DNA of 64,000 nucleotides from Mannheimia glucosida (GCF_046267875.1 NZ_CP176502.1:1054001-1118000), one strand, 5' to 3'; shown: positions 8,752-18,436, numbered from the stretch's first letter. Numbers and translations are program-made. The notes: generated from the letters alone by a model not told the origin.

Positions 8752-8755
8752 AAAT

Positions 8756-8809
8756 AAGCGGTCATATTTTGTGATTTTTTTGCAAAAAATTATTGAAATA
8801 TGACCGCTT
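8756..8809. terminator. Terminator after pflA (uptake-signal pair)
   Basis: AAGCGGTCATATTT (8756-8769) pairs perfectly with AAATATGACCGCTT (8796-8809), followed by GTTTTCTTTTC. The loop contains TTTTTTTGCAAAAAA. It is a strong stem-loop ending the pflA transcript. Confidence 0.8.
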
Positions 8810-8881
8810 GTTTTCTTTTCTCTCTAACTTTGTGTATTATCTTGATACGAATTTTCATTTTGACCATAAAAGGAAAAAATA

Positions 8882-10948
8882 ATGTCTAACCCTCTTTTAA
8901 ATTACACAGGCTTACCTGCATTCTCACAAATTAAACCTGAACATATTAAACCTGCGGTGGAAGCGGTGATCAAAGAATGCCGTGAAACCGTTGAAAAAGT
9001 CGCACAAATTGAAACCCCGACGTGGGAAAATTTCTATATGCCACAAGCAATGGCTGGGGATAAATTTTCCCGTGCGTGGTCACCGGTTGGGCATTTAAAT
9101 GCGGTGAAAAATTCCCCAGAGTTGCGTGAGGCTTACCAAGCGTGCTTGCCGTTATTATCGGAATACAGCACTTGGGCGGGGCAACATCAAGGGTTATATC
9201 AAGGCTATGTGAAGTTAAAAAACAGCCCTGAATTTGAAACTTATTCGGTTGCACAGAAAAAGGCAATTGAAAACAGCTTGCAAGATTTTGAATTATCCGG
9301 CATTTCATTGCCGGCAGAGAAACAAAAACGCTATGGAGAAATTTCTGCCCGTTTGTCGGAACTCAACTCGCAATTTAGCAACAACGTACTTGATGCGACA
9401 ATGGGCTGGGATATTGTGATTACCGATGAAGCACAGCTCAAAGGCTTACCGGAATCAGCGTTAGAAGCGGCAAAATTATCCGCAGAAAGCAAAGGCAAAA
9501 AAGGTTATCGCTTCACCCTTGAAATCCCGAGTTATTTACCGGTGATGACCTATTGTGAAAACAAAGCATTGCGTGAGGAAATGTACCGTGCTTATGTTAC
9601 TCGAGCCTCTGATCAAGGCCCGAATGCAGGCAAATGGGATAATAGTACGGTGATTGATGAGATCTTAAAACTGCGTCACGAAAAAGCTCAACTGCTTGGC
9701 TTCAAAACGTATTCCGATTATTCATTAGCCACCAAAATGGCGGAAAATCCACAACAGGTATTAGATTTCTTGAACGATTTAGCCGCTCGCTCGAAAGCTC
9801 AAGGCAAAAATGAATTATGCGATTTGAAAAAATTTGCCAAAGCCCATTTCGGCATTGAACATTTGGATTTATGGGATATTCCGTTCTACAGCGAAAAACA
9901 AAAACAGGCATTGTATTCAGTCAATGATGAAGAACTTCGCCCGTATTTCCCGGAAAATCGTGTATTATCGGGCTTATTTGAGGTGATTAAACGCATTTTC
10001 GGTATGCGTGTGGAAGAGCAAAAAGAGGTTGATGTATGGCATAAAGACGTACGTTTTTTCAATATTTTTGATAAAAATGACCGCTTGCGTGGTTCGTTCT
10101 ACTTAGATTTATACGCCCGTGAAAATAAACGTGGCGGGGCGTGGATGGACGATTGCATCAACCAAAAACGCTTGGCTGATGGTACATTACAAAAACCGGT
10201 GGCATATTTAACCTGTAACTTCAATAAACCGATTGGCGATAAACCGGCATTGTTTACTCACGATGAAGTGACTACCTTGTTCCACGAATTCGGACACGGT
10301 ATTCACCATATGCTGACTGAAATTGATGTGGGCGATGTTGCCGGTATTAACGGTGTGCCGTGGGACGCAGTAGAGTTGCCAAGCCAATTCTTAGAAAACT
10401 GGTGCTGGGAAGAAGAGGCATTAGCCTTTATTTCAGGGCATTATGAAACCGGCGAGCCGTTACCAAAAGCGAAATTGGAGCAATTATTAGCAGCGAAAAA
10501 CTTCCAAGCGGCAATGTTTGTGCTTCGTCAATTAGAATTTGGCTTGTTTGATTTCCGCCTACACACCGAATATGACCCAAGCAAACAAGGGCAAGTGTTA
10601 GCCTTACTTAAAGAGGTGAAAGAGCAAGTCGCTGTTGCTAAAGGTGTAGAGTGGGCGAGAACGCCACACAGTTTCTCGCATATTTTTGCGGGCGGCTATG
10701 CGGCAGGCTACTACAGTTATTTATGGGCGGAAGTGCTTTCAGCCGATGCCTATTCACGCTTTGAGGAAGAGGGGATTTTCAACCCTGAAACGGGGCAATC
10801 TTTCTTAGATAACATCTTAACCCGAGGTGGTTCGGAAGAGCCAATGGTGCTGTTCGAACGCTTCCGTGGTCGTAAGCCAACCCTTGATGCCTTGCTCAGA
10901 CACAAAGGCATTTTAGGTAATGCCGAGCCGGTTGATTGCACTCAATAA
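8882..10948 (+). CDS. prlC: Oligopeptidase A (M3 zinc metallopeptidase)
   Basis: A 688-residue cytosolic oligopeptidase that degrades short peptides, including cleaved signal peptides. The M3 zinc motif HEFGH is at residues 468-472, followed by GIHHMLTEI; the third ligand region is ENWCWEEEAL. Length is close to E. coli OpdA/PrlC (680). The ATG at 8882 follows AAAGGAAAAA. It is a monocistronic gene between two uptake-signal terminators. The neighbours pflA and pheA are not functionally linked. Confidence 0.95.
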   Translation: MSNPLLNYTGLPAFSQIKPEHIKPAVEAVIKECRETVEKVAQIETPTWENFYMPQAMAGDKFSRAWSPVGHLNAVKNSPELREAYQACLPLLSEYSTWAGQHQGLYQGYVKLKNSPEFETYSVAQKKAIENSLQDFELSGISLPAEKQKRYGEISARLSELNSQFSNNVLDATMGWDIVITDEAQLKGLPESALEAAKLSAESKGKKGYRFTLEIPSYLPVMTYCENKALREEMYRAYVTRASDQGPNAGKWDNSTVIDEILKLRHEKAQLLGFKTYSDYSLATKMAENPQQVLDFLNDLAARSKAQGKNELCDLKKFAKAHFGIEHLDLWDIPFYSEKQKQALYSVNDEELRPYFPENRVLSGLFEVIKRIFGMRVEEQKEVDVWHKDVRFFNIFDKNDRLRGSFYLDLYARENKRGGAWMDDCINQKRLADGTLQKPVAYLTCNFNKPIGDKPALFTHDEVTTLFHEFGHGIHHMLTEIDVGDVAGINGVPWDAVELPSQFLENWCWEEEALAFISGHYETGEPLPKAKLEQLLAAKNFQAAMFVLRQLEFGLFDFRLHTEYDPSKQGQVLALLKEVKEQVAVAKGVEWARTPHSFSHIFAGGYAAGYYSYLWAEVLSADAYSRFEEEGIFNPETGQSFLDNILTRGGSEEPMVLFERFRGRKPTLDALLRHKGILGNAEPVDCTQ

Positions 10949-10962
10949 AGTGAACACGTTTT

Positions 10963-11008
10963 ACAAGCGGTTGGATTTGCAAATTTTTTTGTAAATTTGA
11001 GCGCTTGT
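10963..11008 (+). terminator. Terminator after prlC (imperfect uptake-signal pair)
   Basis: ACAAGCG (10963-10969) pairs with CGCTTGT (11002-11008); the interior holds TTTGCAAATTTTTTT. The pairing is broken by mismatches after the first seven bases, and the 3' side is followed by a T/C-rich tract. Confidence 0.6.
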
Positions 11009-11069
11009 CTTTTCTTTCTTTTGCAACTCGTTATAATTTTCAGCATTTAGCCTGACAGAGAGTGAAATA

Positions 11070-12227
11070 ATGTCTTTAGATTTAGCCGATATTCGAACCC
11101 AAATAACCAACTTAGACCGCAATTTATTAAAGCTACTGGCAGAACGCCACCGCTTAGCCTTTGATGTGGTGCGGAGCAAAGAAATCACACAAAAACCGTT
11201 GAGAGATTTAGAACGGGAAAAGATTTTGCTTCAAGAGCTGGTAAATTTTGCCGAAGCGGAGAATTACCAGCTTGATCCGCAATATGTGACCCAAATTTTC
11301 CAACGTATTATTGAAGATTCGGTGCTGACTCAGCAAAATTATCTGCAAAATAAATTGAATGAACAAAAAGAAGAGCAGGTTTCGATTGCGTTTTTGGGAA
11401 TGCGAGGCTCTTATTCCAATATGGCGTCTCGCCAGTTTGCCAAAAAATATCAAGGTACATTGGCGGAATTAAGCTGCCATTCTTTTAATGAAGTATTTGA
11501 GAAAGTCAGCCTTGGCGAAGCAGATTTTGGCGTACTGCCGCTTGAAAATACGACTTCAGGTTCGATCAATGAAGTGTATGATTTATTGCAGCATACCGAC
11601 TTAACCTTAGTGGGCGAATTGGCGTACCCAATCAAACATTGTGTATTGGCAAACGGCAATGTGGATTTAACAGAGGTGGATACCATTTACACCCACCCAC
11701 AGCCTGCTCAGCAATGCAGCCAATTTTTAGCCGGGTTAGATAAAGTGCATATTAAATATTGCGAAAGCAGCTCGCACGCAATGCAAATGGTAGCTCGTTT
11801 GAATAAGCCGAATATTGTTGCCTTAGGCAATGAAGATGGCGGAAAATTGTATGGCTTGACGAATATCAAAACCGATATTGCCAATCAAGCTCACAATATT
11901 ACCCGTTTTATTGTGGTGGCTAAAGAAGCAGTACGGGTTTCGCCACAGGTACAAACCAAAACCTTGCTGTTAATGACCACCACACAACAAGCCGGTGCAT
12001 TGGTCGATGCGTTAATGGTGTTTAAAAATCATCATATTCGGATGATGAAACTGGAATCCCGCCCGATTTACGGCAAGCCTTGGGAAGAGATGTTTTATGT
12101 GGAGCTGGAGGCAAATATTCATTCTGAGAACACCCAGAAAGCATTGGCGGAATTGGAGCAAGTTACCAGCTACCTCAAAGTGTTGGGTTGCTACCCAAGC
12201 GAAATTATTGAGCCGGTAAAACTGTAA
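11070..12227 (+). CDS. pheA: Bifunctional chorismate mutase/prephenate dehydratase (P-protein)
   Basis: A 385-residue fusion enzyme making phenylpyruvate from chorismate for phenylalanine synthesis. Residues about 1-95 are an AroQ-type chorismate mutase (DIRTQITNLDRNLLKLLAER). Residues about 108-285 are the prephenate dehydratase, starting SIAFLGMRGSYSNMASRQFA and including LPLENTTSGSI. The C-terminal ACT domain (from about 298) holds ESRPIYGKPWEEMFYVELE, the phenylalanine-binding region. Length is close to E. coli PheA (386). No leader peptide rich in Phe was found in the short upstream gap, so attenuation is not evident. Confidence 0.97.
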   Translation: MSLDLADIRTQITNLDRNLLKLLAERHRLAFDVVRSKEITQKPLRDLEREKILLQELVNFAEAENYQLDPQYVTQIFQRIIEDSVLTQQNYLQNKLNEQKEEQVSIAFLGMRGSYSNMASRQFAKKYQGTLAELSCHSFNEVFEKVSLGEADFGVLPLENTTSGSINEVYDLLQHTDLTLVGELAYPIKHCVLANGNVDLTEVDTIYTHPQPAQQCSQFLAGLDKVHIKYCESSSHAMQMVARLNKPNIVALGNEDGGKLYGLTNIKTDIANQAHNITRFIVVAKEAVRVSPQVQTKTLLLMTTTQQAGALVDALMVFKNHHIRMMKLESRPIYGKPWEEMFYVELEANIHSENTQKALAELEQVTSYLKVLGCYPSEIIEPVKL

Positions 12228-12250
12228 TATTGTCTAATATGACCGAAATT

Positions 12251-12277
12251 AAAGCTCAGAATATTTTCTGAGCTTTT
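12251..12277. terminator. Bidirectional terminator between pheA and the ydcH-like gene
   Basis: AAAGCTCAGAA (12251-12261) pairs perfectly with TTCTGAGCTTT (12266-12276) around loop TATT. It lies between the convergent genes and has A and T runs on the two sides. Confidence 0.85.
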
Positions 12278-12285
12278 ACTTTAGG

Positions 12286-12501
12286 CTAAGCTGATTCTTG
12301 TTTTAGAATTGCATAAAGTTGGTCTTTTAAATGCAATTTTTCTTTTTTTAGTGCCTCAACTTCTTCATGCGTTGCCAGTTCAATATTTGCCTCCATATTC
12401 TTAATACGCTGGTCTAGCTCATTATGTTTATCAAATAAGCGAGCAAAATGTGAATTGTTTTGCTTTAATTGGGTTATGAGATCTCGAAATTCTGGAAACA
12501 T
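12286..12501 (-). CDS. DUF465 family small coiled-coil protein (YdcH-like)
   Basis: A 71-residue protein, mostly charged alpha-helix: FRDLITQLKQNNSHFARLF, then DKHNELDQRIKNME, then EALKKEKLHLKDQLYAIL. This pattern and the size match the DUF465/YdcH family, whose role is unknown. The start ATG 12501 follows AGGAG on the minus strand (TTAGGAGTTAAAT). Monocistronic, with a shared terminator after the stop. There is no signal peptide or membrane segment. Confidence 0.8.
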   Translation of the reverse strand: MFPEFRDLITQLKQNNSHFARLFDKHNELDQRIKNMEANIELATHEEVEALKKEKLHLKDQLYAILKQESA

Positions 12502-12690
12502 ATTTAACTCCTAATAGTGGTTGCAAATTTTACTTGATTAAATACTAGCATTTTTTTGTTGATTTACTGTTAAATCTTTCTATTTTTTTGAACTTGATCA
12601 CAAAATTTATATCGAAAATTATAATGTGTGCGAGTCATATTTAAGGCTATAATAATGCGTAGGAATTTTAGATTTAAGGACACAAAAATA

Positions 12691-13506
12691 ATGAGCTATA
12701 AAGTGGTCTTTTCGCTGTTGTTTTCTCTATTTTTATCAACAGCAAATGCAAATTGGACAAAAATTAATGATGTGAATTATACGTGGGGGCCATTTAATAT
12801 TTACCATATTACGCTTTTTACTGAGAGTGGTACCTATGTAGAAGGTACACGTCCTTTAATGCTTACTCTACAATATAAAAAACCGTGGGAGGGGCGTGAT
12901 TTTGCGGTTTCTTTAGCAAGAACTTGGAATAATTTAGGCATTAAGCTACCTGAAAAAGAGCTAGATGAGGTTATTACCCACCTGAGAAAAACTTTCCCAG
13001 ATATTAAGCCTGAAGATACATTGCACTATATTGCATTAGAAGATAGAGGTTATTTTATTTTAAATGATAAAGTAGTCTCTGATGTGTTTAATAAAGCTTT
13101 CAATGATGCCATTGTAGCAATTTGGCTTGATCCGAAAATGGATATTAGCCATCAATTACTTGATCCCTCTTATAAGCCAAGAATTGAGTCAAAAAATATA
13201 GAATCACAAGCTGAGGAAAAATCAGCGGAAGTGAAAGCACAAGAACCTATTGCCAATACTGAGGTTTCTAAGGAGATGAAAGAGTCTCAAGCTGTAGAGC
13301 AAGAATCAAACAAAACAGAAACCCTAGAGGTAGATAAGACCCAATCCAGCGTGGCAAATGAAGCGACTCAACCGGTAGAGAATAAAGATAAGAAAGAGCC
13401 AGAAAAGCTAGAAGAAAAACCAAAGGAGATGAAGATTGAAAATCCGGAAGTGTTCATTTCACCGATTTATGATGATATCTTAATGCTCACCAAATATTGT
13501 GTTTAA
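12691..13506 (+). CDS. Exported protein, possible chalcone-isomerase-like domain, charged C-terminal tail
   Basis: A 271-residue protein. Residues 1-20 are a signal peptide, MSYKVVFSLLFSLFLSTANA, cut before NWTK. Residues about 21-160 contain NIYHITLFTESGTYVEG, LMLTLQYKKPWEGRDFA and a closing DAIVAIWLDPK. This reminds me of the bacterial chalcone-isomerase-like periplasmic family, a tentative match. Residues about 165-250 are low-complexity, rich in Glu, Lys, Ser and Gln, and look unstructured. The last 20 residues (VFISPIYDDILMLTKYCV) are again ordered-looking. The start is chosen at 12691 because AAGGA precedes it and a signal peptide follows; upstream in-frame ATGs lack both. No operon partner. 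Function unknown. Confidence 0.6.
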   Translation: MSYKVVFSLLFSLFLSTANANWTKINDVNYTWGPFNIYHITLFTESGTYVEGTRPLMLTLQYKKPWEGRDFAVSLARTWNNLGIKLPEKELDEVITHLRKTFPDIKPEDTLHYIALEDRGYFILNDKVVSDVFNKAFNDAIVAIWLDPKMDISHQLLDPSYKPRIESKNIESQAEEKSAEVKAQEPIANTEVSKEMKESQAVEQESNKTETLEVDKTQSSVANEATQPVENKDKKEPEKLEEKPKEMKIENPEVFISPIYDDILMLTKYCV

Positions 13507-13511
13507 GCAAA

Positions 13512-13552
13512 GAACAAGCGGTAATATTCTCGAAAAATATTACCGCTTGTTC
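13512..13552. terminator. Bidirectional terminator between the exported protein and adk
   Basis: A perfect 17-base stem, GAACAAGCGGTAATATT (13512-13528) with AATATTACCGCTTGTTC (13536-13552), with loop CTCGAAA. It is an inverted uptake-signal pair at a convergent junction. Confidence 0.85.
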
Positions 13553-13567
13553 ATTTTTATAATCCGT

Positions 13568-14212
13568 TTAAGATAAAATTTTCGCTAACTCAGCGCTTAC
13601 TTCTTCTACCGGTTTTGTGCCGTCTAAACGTTCATAACGTGTGTTGCCGGCTTCCGCTTCTGCGGTGTAGTAGGCGATTAACGGCTTGGTTTGTTTGTGG
13701 TAAATCGCTAAACGCTCTAATACCGTTTCCGGTTTGTCATCTTGGCGGATAATCAACTCTTCACCGGTAACATCATCTTTGCCTTCCACTTTAGGTGGAT
13801 TGTAAACCACGTGGTAGGTACGTCCTGATGGTTGGTGAACGCGACGACCGCTCATACGCTCAACAATCACTTCATCAGCTACATCAAATTCAAGCACTAA
13901 ATCAATTTTTACACCTGATTCTTTTAACGCATCAGCTTGCGGAATGGTGCGTGGGAAACCGTCTAATAAGAAGCCGTTCGCACAATCCGGTTGAGCAATA
14001 CGATCTTTTACTAAGGCTACCGTTAATTCATCCGGCACTAATTTGCCTTCGTCCATTAATGCTTTTGCTTGTTTGCCAAGTTCAGTGCCTTCTTTAATTG
14101 CCGCACGGAACATATCACCGGTTGAAATTTGCGGAATACCGAATTTGTTCATAATAAACTGAGCTTGCGTACCTTTGCCCGCACCCGGTGCACCTAATAA
14201 AATCACTTTCAT
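13568..14212 (-). CDS. adk: Adenylate kinase
   Basis: A 214-residue cytosolic enzyme interconverting ATP + AMP and 2 ADP. The P-loop GAPGAGKGTQA is at residues 7-17, with the AMP-binding stretch PQISTGDMFRAAI, the core motif LLDGFPRTIPQAD, and a LID domain (GRRVHQPSGRTYHVVYNPPK) without zinc cysteines, as in E. coli. Length equals E. coli Adk (214). The start ATG 14212 is preceded by GAGG on the minus strand. It is separated from the fhu operon upstream by a hairpin. Confidence 0.98.
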   Translation of the reverse strand: MKVILLGAPGAGKGTQAQFIMNKFGIPQISTGDMFRAAIKEGTELGKQAKALMDEGKLVPDELTVALVKDRIAQPDCANGFLLDGFPRTIPQADALKESGVKIDLVLEFDVADEVIVERMSGRRVHQPSGRTYHVVYNPPKVEGKDDVTGEELIIRQDDKPETVLERLAIYHKQTKPLIAYYTAEAEAGNTRYERLDGTKPVEEVSAELAKILS

Positions 14213-14249
14213 TTGAAAACCTCAATTAAACTAAAAATAATAAAATCAC

Positions 14250-14280
14250 TTAGGCAGTAACCTTACCGATTACTGCCTAA
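14250..14280 (-). terminator. Terminator of the fhu operon
   Basis: TTAGGCAGTAA (14250-14260) pairs with TTACTGCCTAA (14270-14280), a perfect 11-base stem. Read on the minus strand it follows fhuA and precedes a T-rich stretch. An uptake-signal core (GACCGCTTGT) lies between it and the fhuA stop. Confidence 0.7.
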
Positions 14281-14323
14281 AATTGCAAATTTTTTTAATT
14301 TTTTGACCGCTTGTTATACGGAA

Positions 14324-16459
14324 TTAGAATTCATAGCGTAAATTTAAGCGTGTATAGAATGGCTCACCGTAGCTATATTGGCTAAAGCTGAGGGCGTTAC
14401 GATATTTTTTATCGAATAAGTTATCAATGTTAAGCTGTGCTGAGAAGTTGTCATTAAATTGATAACGAGCTATCAAATTCACTAAAGTGTAAGCTTTTTG
14501 ACCATATTCGCCATAAGTGGCGTGTTTGGTATAAATTCTGCTTTGCCAGTTTACACCTGCTCCTACCGTTAAACCTTGCACTAAACGGTTCATATCGTAA
14601 GTTGCAAAGAATTTAAATTGTTTGCGTGGTTGAGTTGTGTTAATTGGGTTACCTGAAGCATCATCGCCTTTCCACTGAGTATATCCTGCACTGAGTTTTA
14701 ATTTTTCAGTTACATTTCCAGATGCTTCTACTTCAAAGCCTCGAACTTTCGCACCTTTAGAGGCTGTGTAGTAGGCTAATAATGTATTAGGGTTAATACC
14801 GGCAGATTGAGCTAGATTATCTTGTCTTGTTTCAAATACGCTAATTTGAGTTTGCAAGTTGTCATTGAAATAACTCCCTTTCCAACCTGATTCGTAGGTT
14901 TCGCCCGTAACAGGAGAGAGTAGTTTGTTATTGATGTCCACTTGACTTTGTGGTTTGAAAATATCGGTATAACTTACATAAACGGTATTTTGTGGATTAA
15001 TATCAAAGGTTAATCCTGCATAAGGTGTCCAAACATCGTTAGCGTGGAAGTTTTGTGTTGAACCATAGAAAGTGCCTTCTGTGCGGTACGATGAAATACG
15101 AGAACCTAGAAGCATAGAAAGTCTATCTGTAAGACGTAAACGGGTAGAAACATACACCCCGAACTCTTTTAAGTTTTGGTAGTATTTTTCAGACATACTT
15201 CCCCAGTTTGGTCTAGCATAAATGCCATTCCAATTATTAAAGTCGAAAGCTCCGTCAAAGGTGCTGTTATCGGCAGCGTAGGAATTACGATGTGCTCGAT
15301 TGTATTGAATACCGATTGCCGCATCGTGTTCTAATCCCCAAGCAGAGAATGAACCGGTAAGATCAAGCTGCACATTAGATTGTGTATTATCATTTTTAAA
15401 TTTACCCGGCCAAGGCGACCAACCTAATCCATCTTGGCGATTAAGTGATGAGCCGCTGAAATAGAAAAGTTCTGAATTATGTTTGCCTACACGGTAATTG
15501 CCTTTTAATGCAAGTTCCCATTTTTTTTCGCCTAGTTTTTGTGTAATATCGGCAAAATAGTTTACGGATTCATTATCCCAGTAAGCCCATTCCGGACTGG
15601 CATTTTTGCTTCTGCTCCAGTTAGTTTCACCACCATCGCTATAGAATGCGGGTAAACCACCCCAAAGTGCTGCATCACGTTTTTCTTTTTGATAGCTTAC
15701 ACCTAACCCAAGTTTGGTAGTGTCAGTTAAGTCTGCTTCAATATTGCCATAAAGCGTGGTGTAACGTTCTTTTTCATTTTTAATGAACGTATTACCGTTT
15801 TTATGTTCTGCAATAAAGCGGCCTCTTACTGATCCTGAATTATTCAATGTTTGGCTATGGTCAATCATTGTATTGAAATCAGCATAACGCCCGATTCCAG
15901 CTTCTAAAATAGTATAACGGGAAATGCTATTGGCTCGTTTACGAACAAGATTAACACTTGCAGAAGGATCGCCTGCCCCAGTAGTTAAGCCTGTAGCACC
16001 ACGCACAACTTCTACTCGGTCGTATAACACGCTGTTGCCTGTATTTTCGCCCGTTGTCCATTGGTTATTTACTTTGAGATCCATACCATCTACCTTGACT
16101 TTATCAATCCCAAAACCACGAGCACTGAAAGAATAGCGTCCTCTGTCAAGTAAAGAAACAGAAACACCGTGAGTTGCTTCAAGTGCTTTGGCAATCGTAT
16201 TAAGATTTTGATCTCTGATTTGTTGATGCGTTACAGCCGTTACGCTTTGTGGCGTGTCTTTCGCACTCAATGCCATTCCATTAGAGCCTTTGGCTTTTTT
16301 CTGTGCATAACGTCCAGTTTCTTCCGATGAGGCATTTGGCGTTTCGGCACTTACTTCTACGGTATCAAGATGAGTAACTGTTTCAGCGTAAGCTGTTGAG
16401 ATAAACCCTATACCAGAACTGTATAAGGCAAGTTTTATCGCTTTAGATAGCGTGTTCAT
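14324..16459 (-). CDS. fhuA: TonB-dependent ferric hydroxamate (ferrichrome) receptor FhuA
   Basis: A 711-residue outer-membrane receptor. The signal peptide ends near AYA (about residue 25). A TonB-box-like THLDTVEVSAE follows at about 29-39. The plug domain spans about 55-175 (AKDTPQSVTAVTHQQIRDQNL, split) with VRGATGLTTGAGDPSASVNLVRK, typical of siderophore receptors. The rest is a 22-strand barrel ending in aromatic Phe (TRLNLRYEF). It is the last gene of fhuCDBA, 27 bases after fhuB, with AGGAGA before its ATG. The order matches the A. pleuropneumoniae fhu operon. Ferrichrome as ligand is by context. An A8 run (sense strand, 15521-15528) is a possible slippage point. Confidence 0.88.
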   Translation of the reverse strand: MNTLSKAIKLALYSSGIGFISTAYAETVTHLDTVEVSAETPNASSEETGRYAQKKAKGSNGMALSAKDTPQSVTAVTHQQIRDQNLNTIAKALEATHGVSVSLLDRGRYSFSARGFGIDKVKVDGMDLKVNNQWTTGENTGNSVLYDRVEVVRGATGLTTGAGDPSASVNLVRKRANSISRYTILEAGIGRYADFNTMIDHSQTLNNSGSVRGRFIAEHKNGNTFIKNEKERYTTLYGNIEADLTDTTKLGLGVSYQKEKRDAALWGGLPAFYSDGGETNWSRSKNASPEWAYWDNESVNYFADITQKLGEKKWELALKGNYRVGKHNSELFYFSGSSLNRQDGLGWSPWPGKFKNDNTQSNVQLDLTGSFSAWGLEHDAAIGIQYNRAHRNSYAADNSTFDGAFDFNNWNGIYARPNWGSMSEKYYQNLKEFGVYVSTRLRLTDRLSMLLGSRISSYRTEGTFYGSTQNFHANDVWTPYAGLTFDINPQNTVYVSYTDIFKPQSQVDINNKLLSPVTGETYESGWKGSYFNDNLQTQISVFETRQDNLAQSAGINPNTLLAYYTASKGAKVRGFEVEASGNVTEKLKLSAGYTQWKGDDASGNPINTTQPRKQFKFFATYDMNRLVQGLTVGAGVNWQSRIYTKHATYGEYGQKAYTLVNLIARYQFNDNFSAQLNIDNLFDKKYRNALSFSQYSYGEPFYTRLNLRYEF

Positions 16460-16486
16460 AATTTCTCCTAAGTAATGAATAAAAAA

Positions 16487-18436
16487 TTATTTATGTTGTT
16501 TGAGTAACAGTAAGAAATAGATACCCCCGAGAATAGAGGCAATAATGCCTGCCCCAATCTCATAAGGGAAAATTAGATAACGCCCGAGCCAATCGGCAAT
16601 GAGCATTAGCATTGCCCCTAATAATGCCGATATAGGGATCTGTTTCTCCGGTGTAATTGCACCTAAATTTTTAGCTAAATGAGGGGTCATTAGCCCAATG
16701 AAGCTCATTGGCCCTACCGCAAGTGTAGAGGCGGCACTCATTAGGGCAATTAAAAGTAATACAATCATTTGTACTTTTTTAACCTCTAACCCTAAATGGT
16801 AAGAAACGGTCTCGCCAAGTGAGATCAAACGTAAAGGTTTGATAAACAGTAAAGTGGCACTGATAAGTAGGATTGCAACAGATAATAAAATCCAAACTGT
16901 ATTCGGATTAGCGTAATAGGTTGAGCCAGACAGCCAACTAATAACTGCCGTTAAACGAGGGCTGCCGCTTAGTTGAATAATAGCCATTAAGCCACTGACT
17001 AAAGCTCCAATAGCAACACCTGTAATCATTAACGCTGATGGTTGTAATTTACGAGAGAGCCACATAATAAGAGCGAGAACAGTCAAACTCCCTAATACAC
17101 CAAATAACAAGAAGCCAATGCTAGATAATGTTGGGAAAAGTAAGAATGACAGTACTGCAGCAATAGTTGCCCCTGAACTCACACCTAATACTTCAGGGCT
17201 TGCCATTGGGTTTCTCGTTAAGATTTGTAATAGGCTACCACTTACCGCAAGCATTGCCCCTGTTGCTATCGCACTTAGACTACGAGGCAAGCGGTAGGAA
17301 CTCATCAGGTTTTCATCAATGCTAATAGCCCAGCCATTCATTGTTGGAGCAATGATTTGTAATAGACAAAATAGGATAACTCCAGCGCATAACAACAATA
17401 TTAGCAGTTTCCACGAATTGAGGCGTTTAACGGGGAAGTATGCTGTATTGCTTGCTTCAAATTGTGCTTTACGTTGGCGTAATACCAAGAAAATTAATAA
17501 TGGTGCGCCTAGTGTTGCGGTAAATGCACCAACAGGTAGTAGAGTGTCGTAAATTCTGCTAACAATGCCGATGAGATTATTGGTAAAAAAGAGTAAAAAT
17601 CCGCCCGCTAGAAAAGCAATCAAGAGGCGAAGTAATAAATGTCGTATTTTGGCAAAATGGGCCAAACTTGCACCTGCAAATCCAATAAAGCCAATCACAC
17701 CTACTTTGCTTACAACCAATGCTGTAATGGCGGCACAAACAAAAATAACTAAGTAACGTAGTAAATTAACAGGCGCGCCTAAGCGGCGAGCTTGTTCATC
17801 ATCTAAACTTAAAATTGTGAGTGGACGAGAGAGTAAGACAAAGATAAAAAATGCAACTACTACCGTTATCGCTAAGGTAATAGAAGTTGCCCAACCATCT
17901 TGTAAAAGTGAGCCACTTCCCCAAACCATAACGCCAAATAAAAAATCAAAGTAGAAAAGGGTCAGTAAAGAGGCAATAGCTCCAAACAAAATATTAACAA
18001 TCAATCCCCCTAAAATAAGGGTAAGGGGATTGAGCTTAGAGGCTTTAGCAATAAATAAAACCAGTACGATAGCAGCTAAAGAGCCAAGTAACGCAATCCA
18101 GAAACTAGAAAAAAGCTCGGCGGCTGGGAAAAAGATAACCGCAATCATCAATGCAAGTTGAGCCCCGCTACTGACGGCAAGTGTGCTATCTGACGCTAAA
18201 TTATTTCTGACAATATGTTGTAAGCCACTGCTGGCTATAGCCAATAAACCGCCTGCTAAAAATGACGTTGTCATTTCAGGTAAAAGAGCTGCTTTTACCG
18301 CAGCTTGATTAATCGGCAATAAATCAACATTTATGAGTAGTAACTGCCATTCCCACTCCCAGACCATATTTAAACGGATAACAGCTGTTACTAAGGATAA
18401 AAGAATACAGCCAATCAATAAGAATGATGATTTCAT
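16487..18436 (-). CDS. fhuB: Ferric hydroxamate ABC permease FhuB (two fused halves)
   Basis: A 649-residue inner-membrane permease formed of two FecCD-type halves in tandem, which is the mark of FhuB. Each half repeats the family pattern: first half ...LLAIASSGLQHIVRNNLASD..., second half ...LAVSGSLLQILTRNPMASPEVLGVSSG.... Each half ends in a region like VGFIGFAGASLAHFAK or GPMSFIGLMTPHLAK, which contacts the ATPase. Length is close to E. coli FhuB (660). Its ATG overlaps the fhuD stop by one base, so translation is probably coupled. Confidence 0.93.
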   Translation of the reverse strand: MKSSFLLIGCILLSLVTAVIRLNMVWEWEWQLLLINVDLLPINQAAVKAALLPEMTTSFLAGGLLAIASSGLQHIVRNNLASDSTLAVSSGAQLALMIAVIFFPAAELFSSFWIALLGSLAAIVLVLFIAKASKLNPLTLILGGLIVNILFGAIASLLTLFYFDFLFGVMVWGSGSLLQDGWATSITLAITVVVAFFIFVLLSRPLTILSLDDEQARRLGAPVNLLRYLVIFVCAAITALVVSKVGVIGFIGFAGASLAHFAKIRHLLLRLLIAFLAGGFLLFFTNNLIGIVSRIYDTLLPVGAFTATLGAPLLIFLVLRQRKAQFEASNTAYFPVKRLNSWKLLILLLCAGVILFCLLQIIAPTMNGWAISIDENLMSSYRLPRSLSAIATGAMLAVSGSLLQILTRNPMASPEVLGVSSGATIAAVLSFLLFPTLSSIGFLLFGVLGSLTVLALIMWLSRKLQPSALMITGVAIGALVSGLMAIIQLSGSPRLTAVISWLSGSTYYANPNTVWILLSVAILLISATLLFIKPLRLISLGETVSYHLGLEVKKVQMIVLLLIALMSAASTLAVGPMSFIGLMTPHLAKNLGAITPEKQIPISALLGAMLMLIADWLGRYLIFPYEIGAGIIASILGGIYFLLLLKQHK

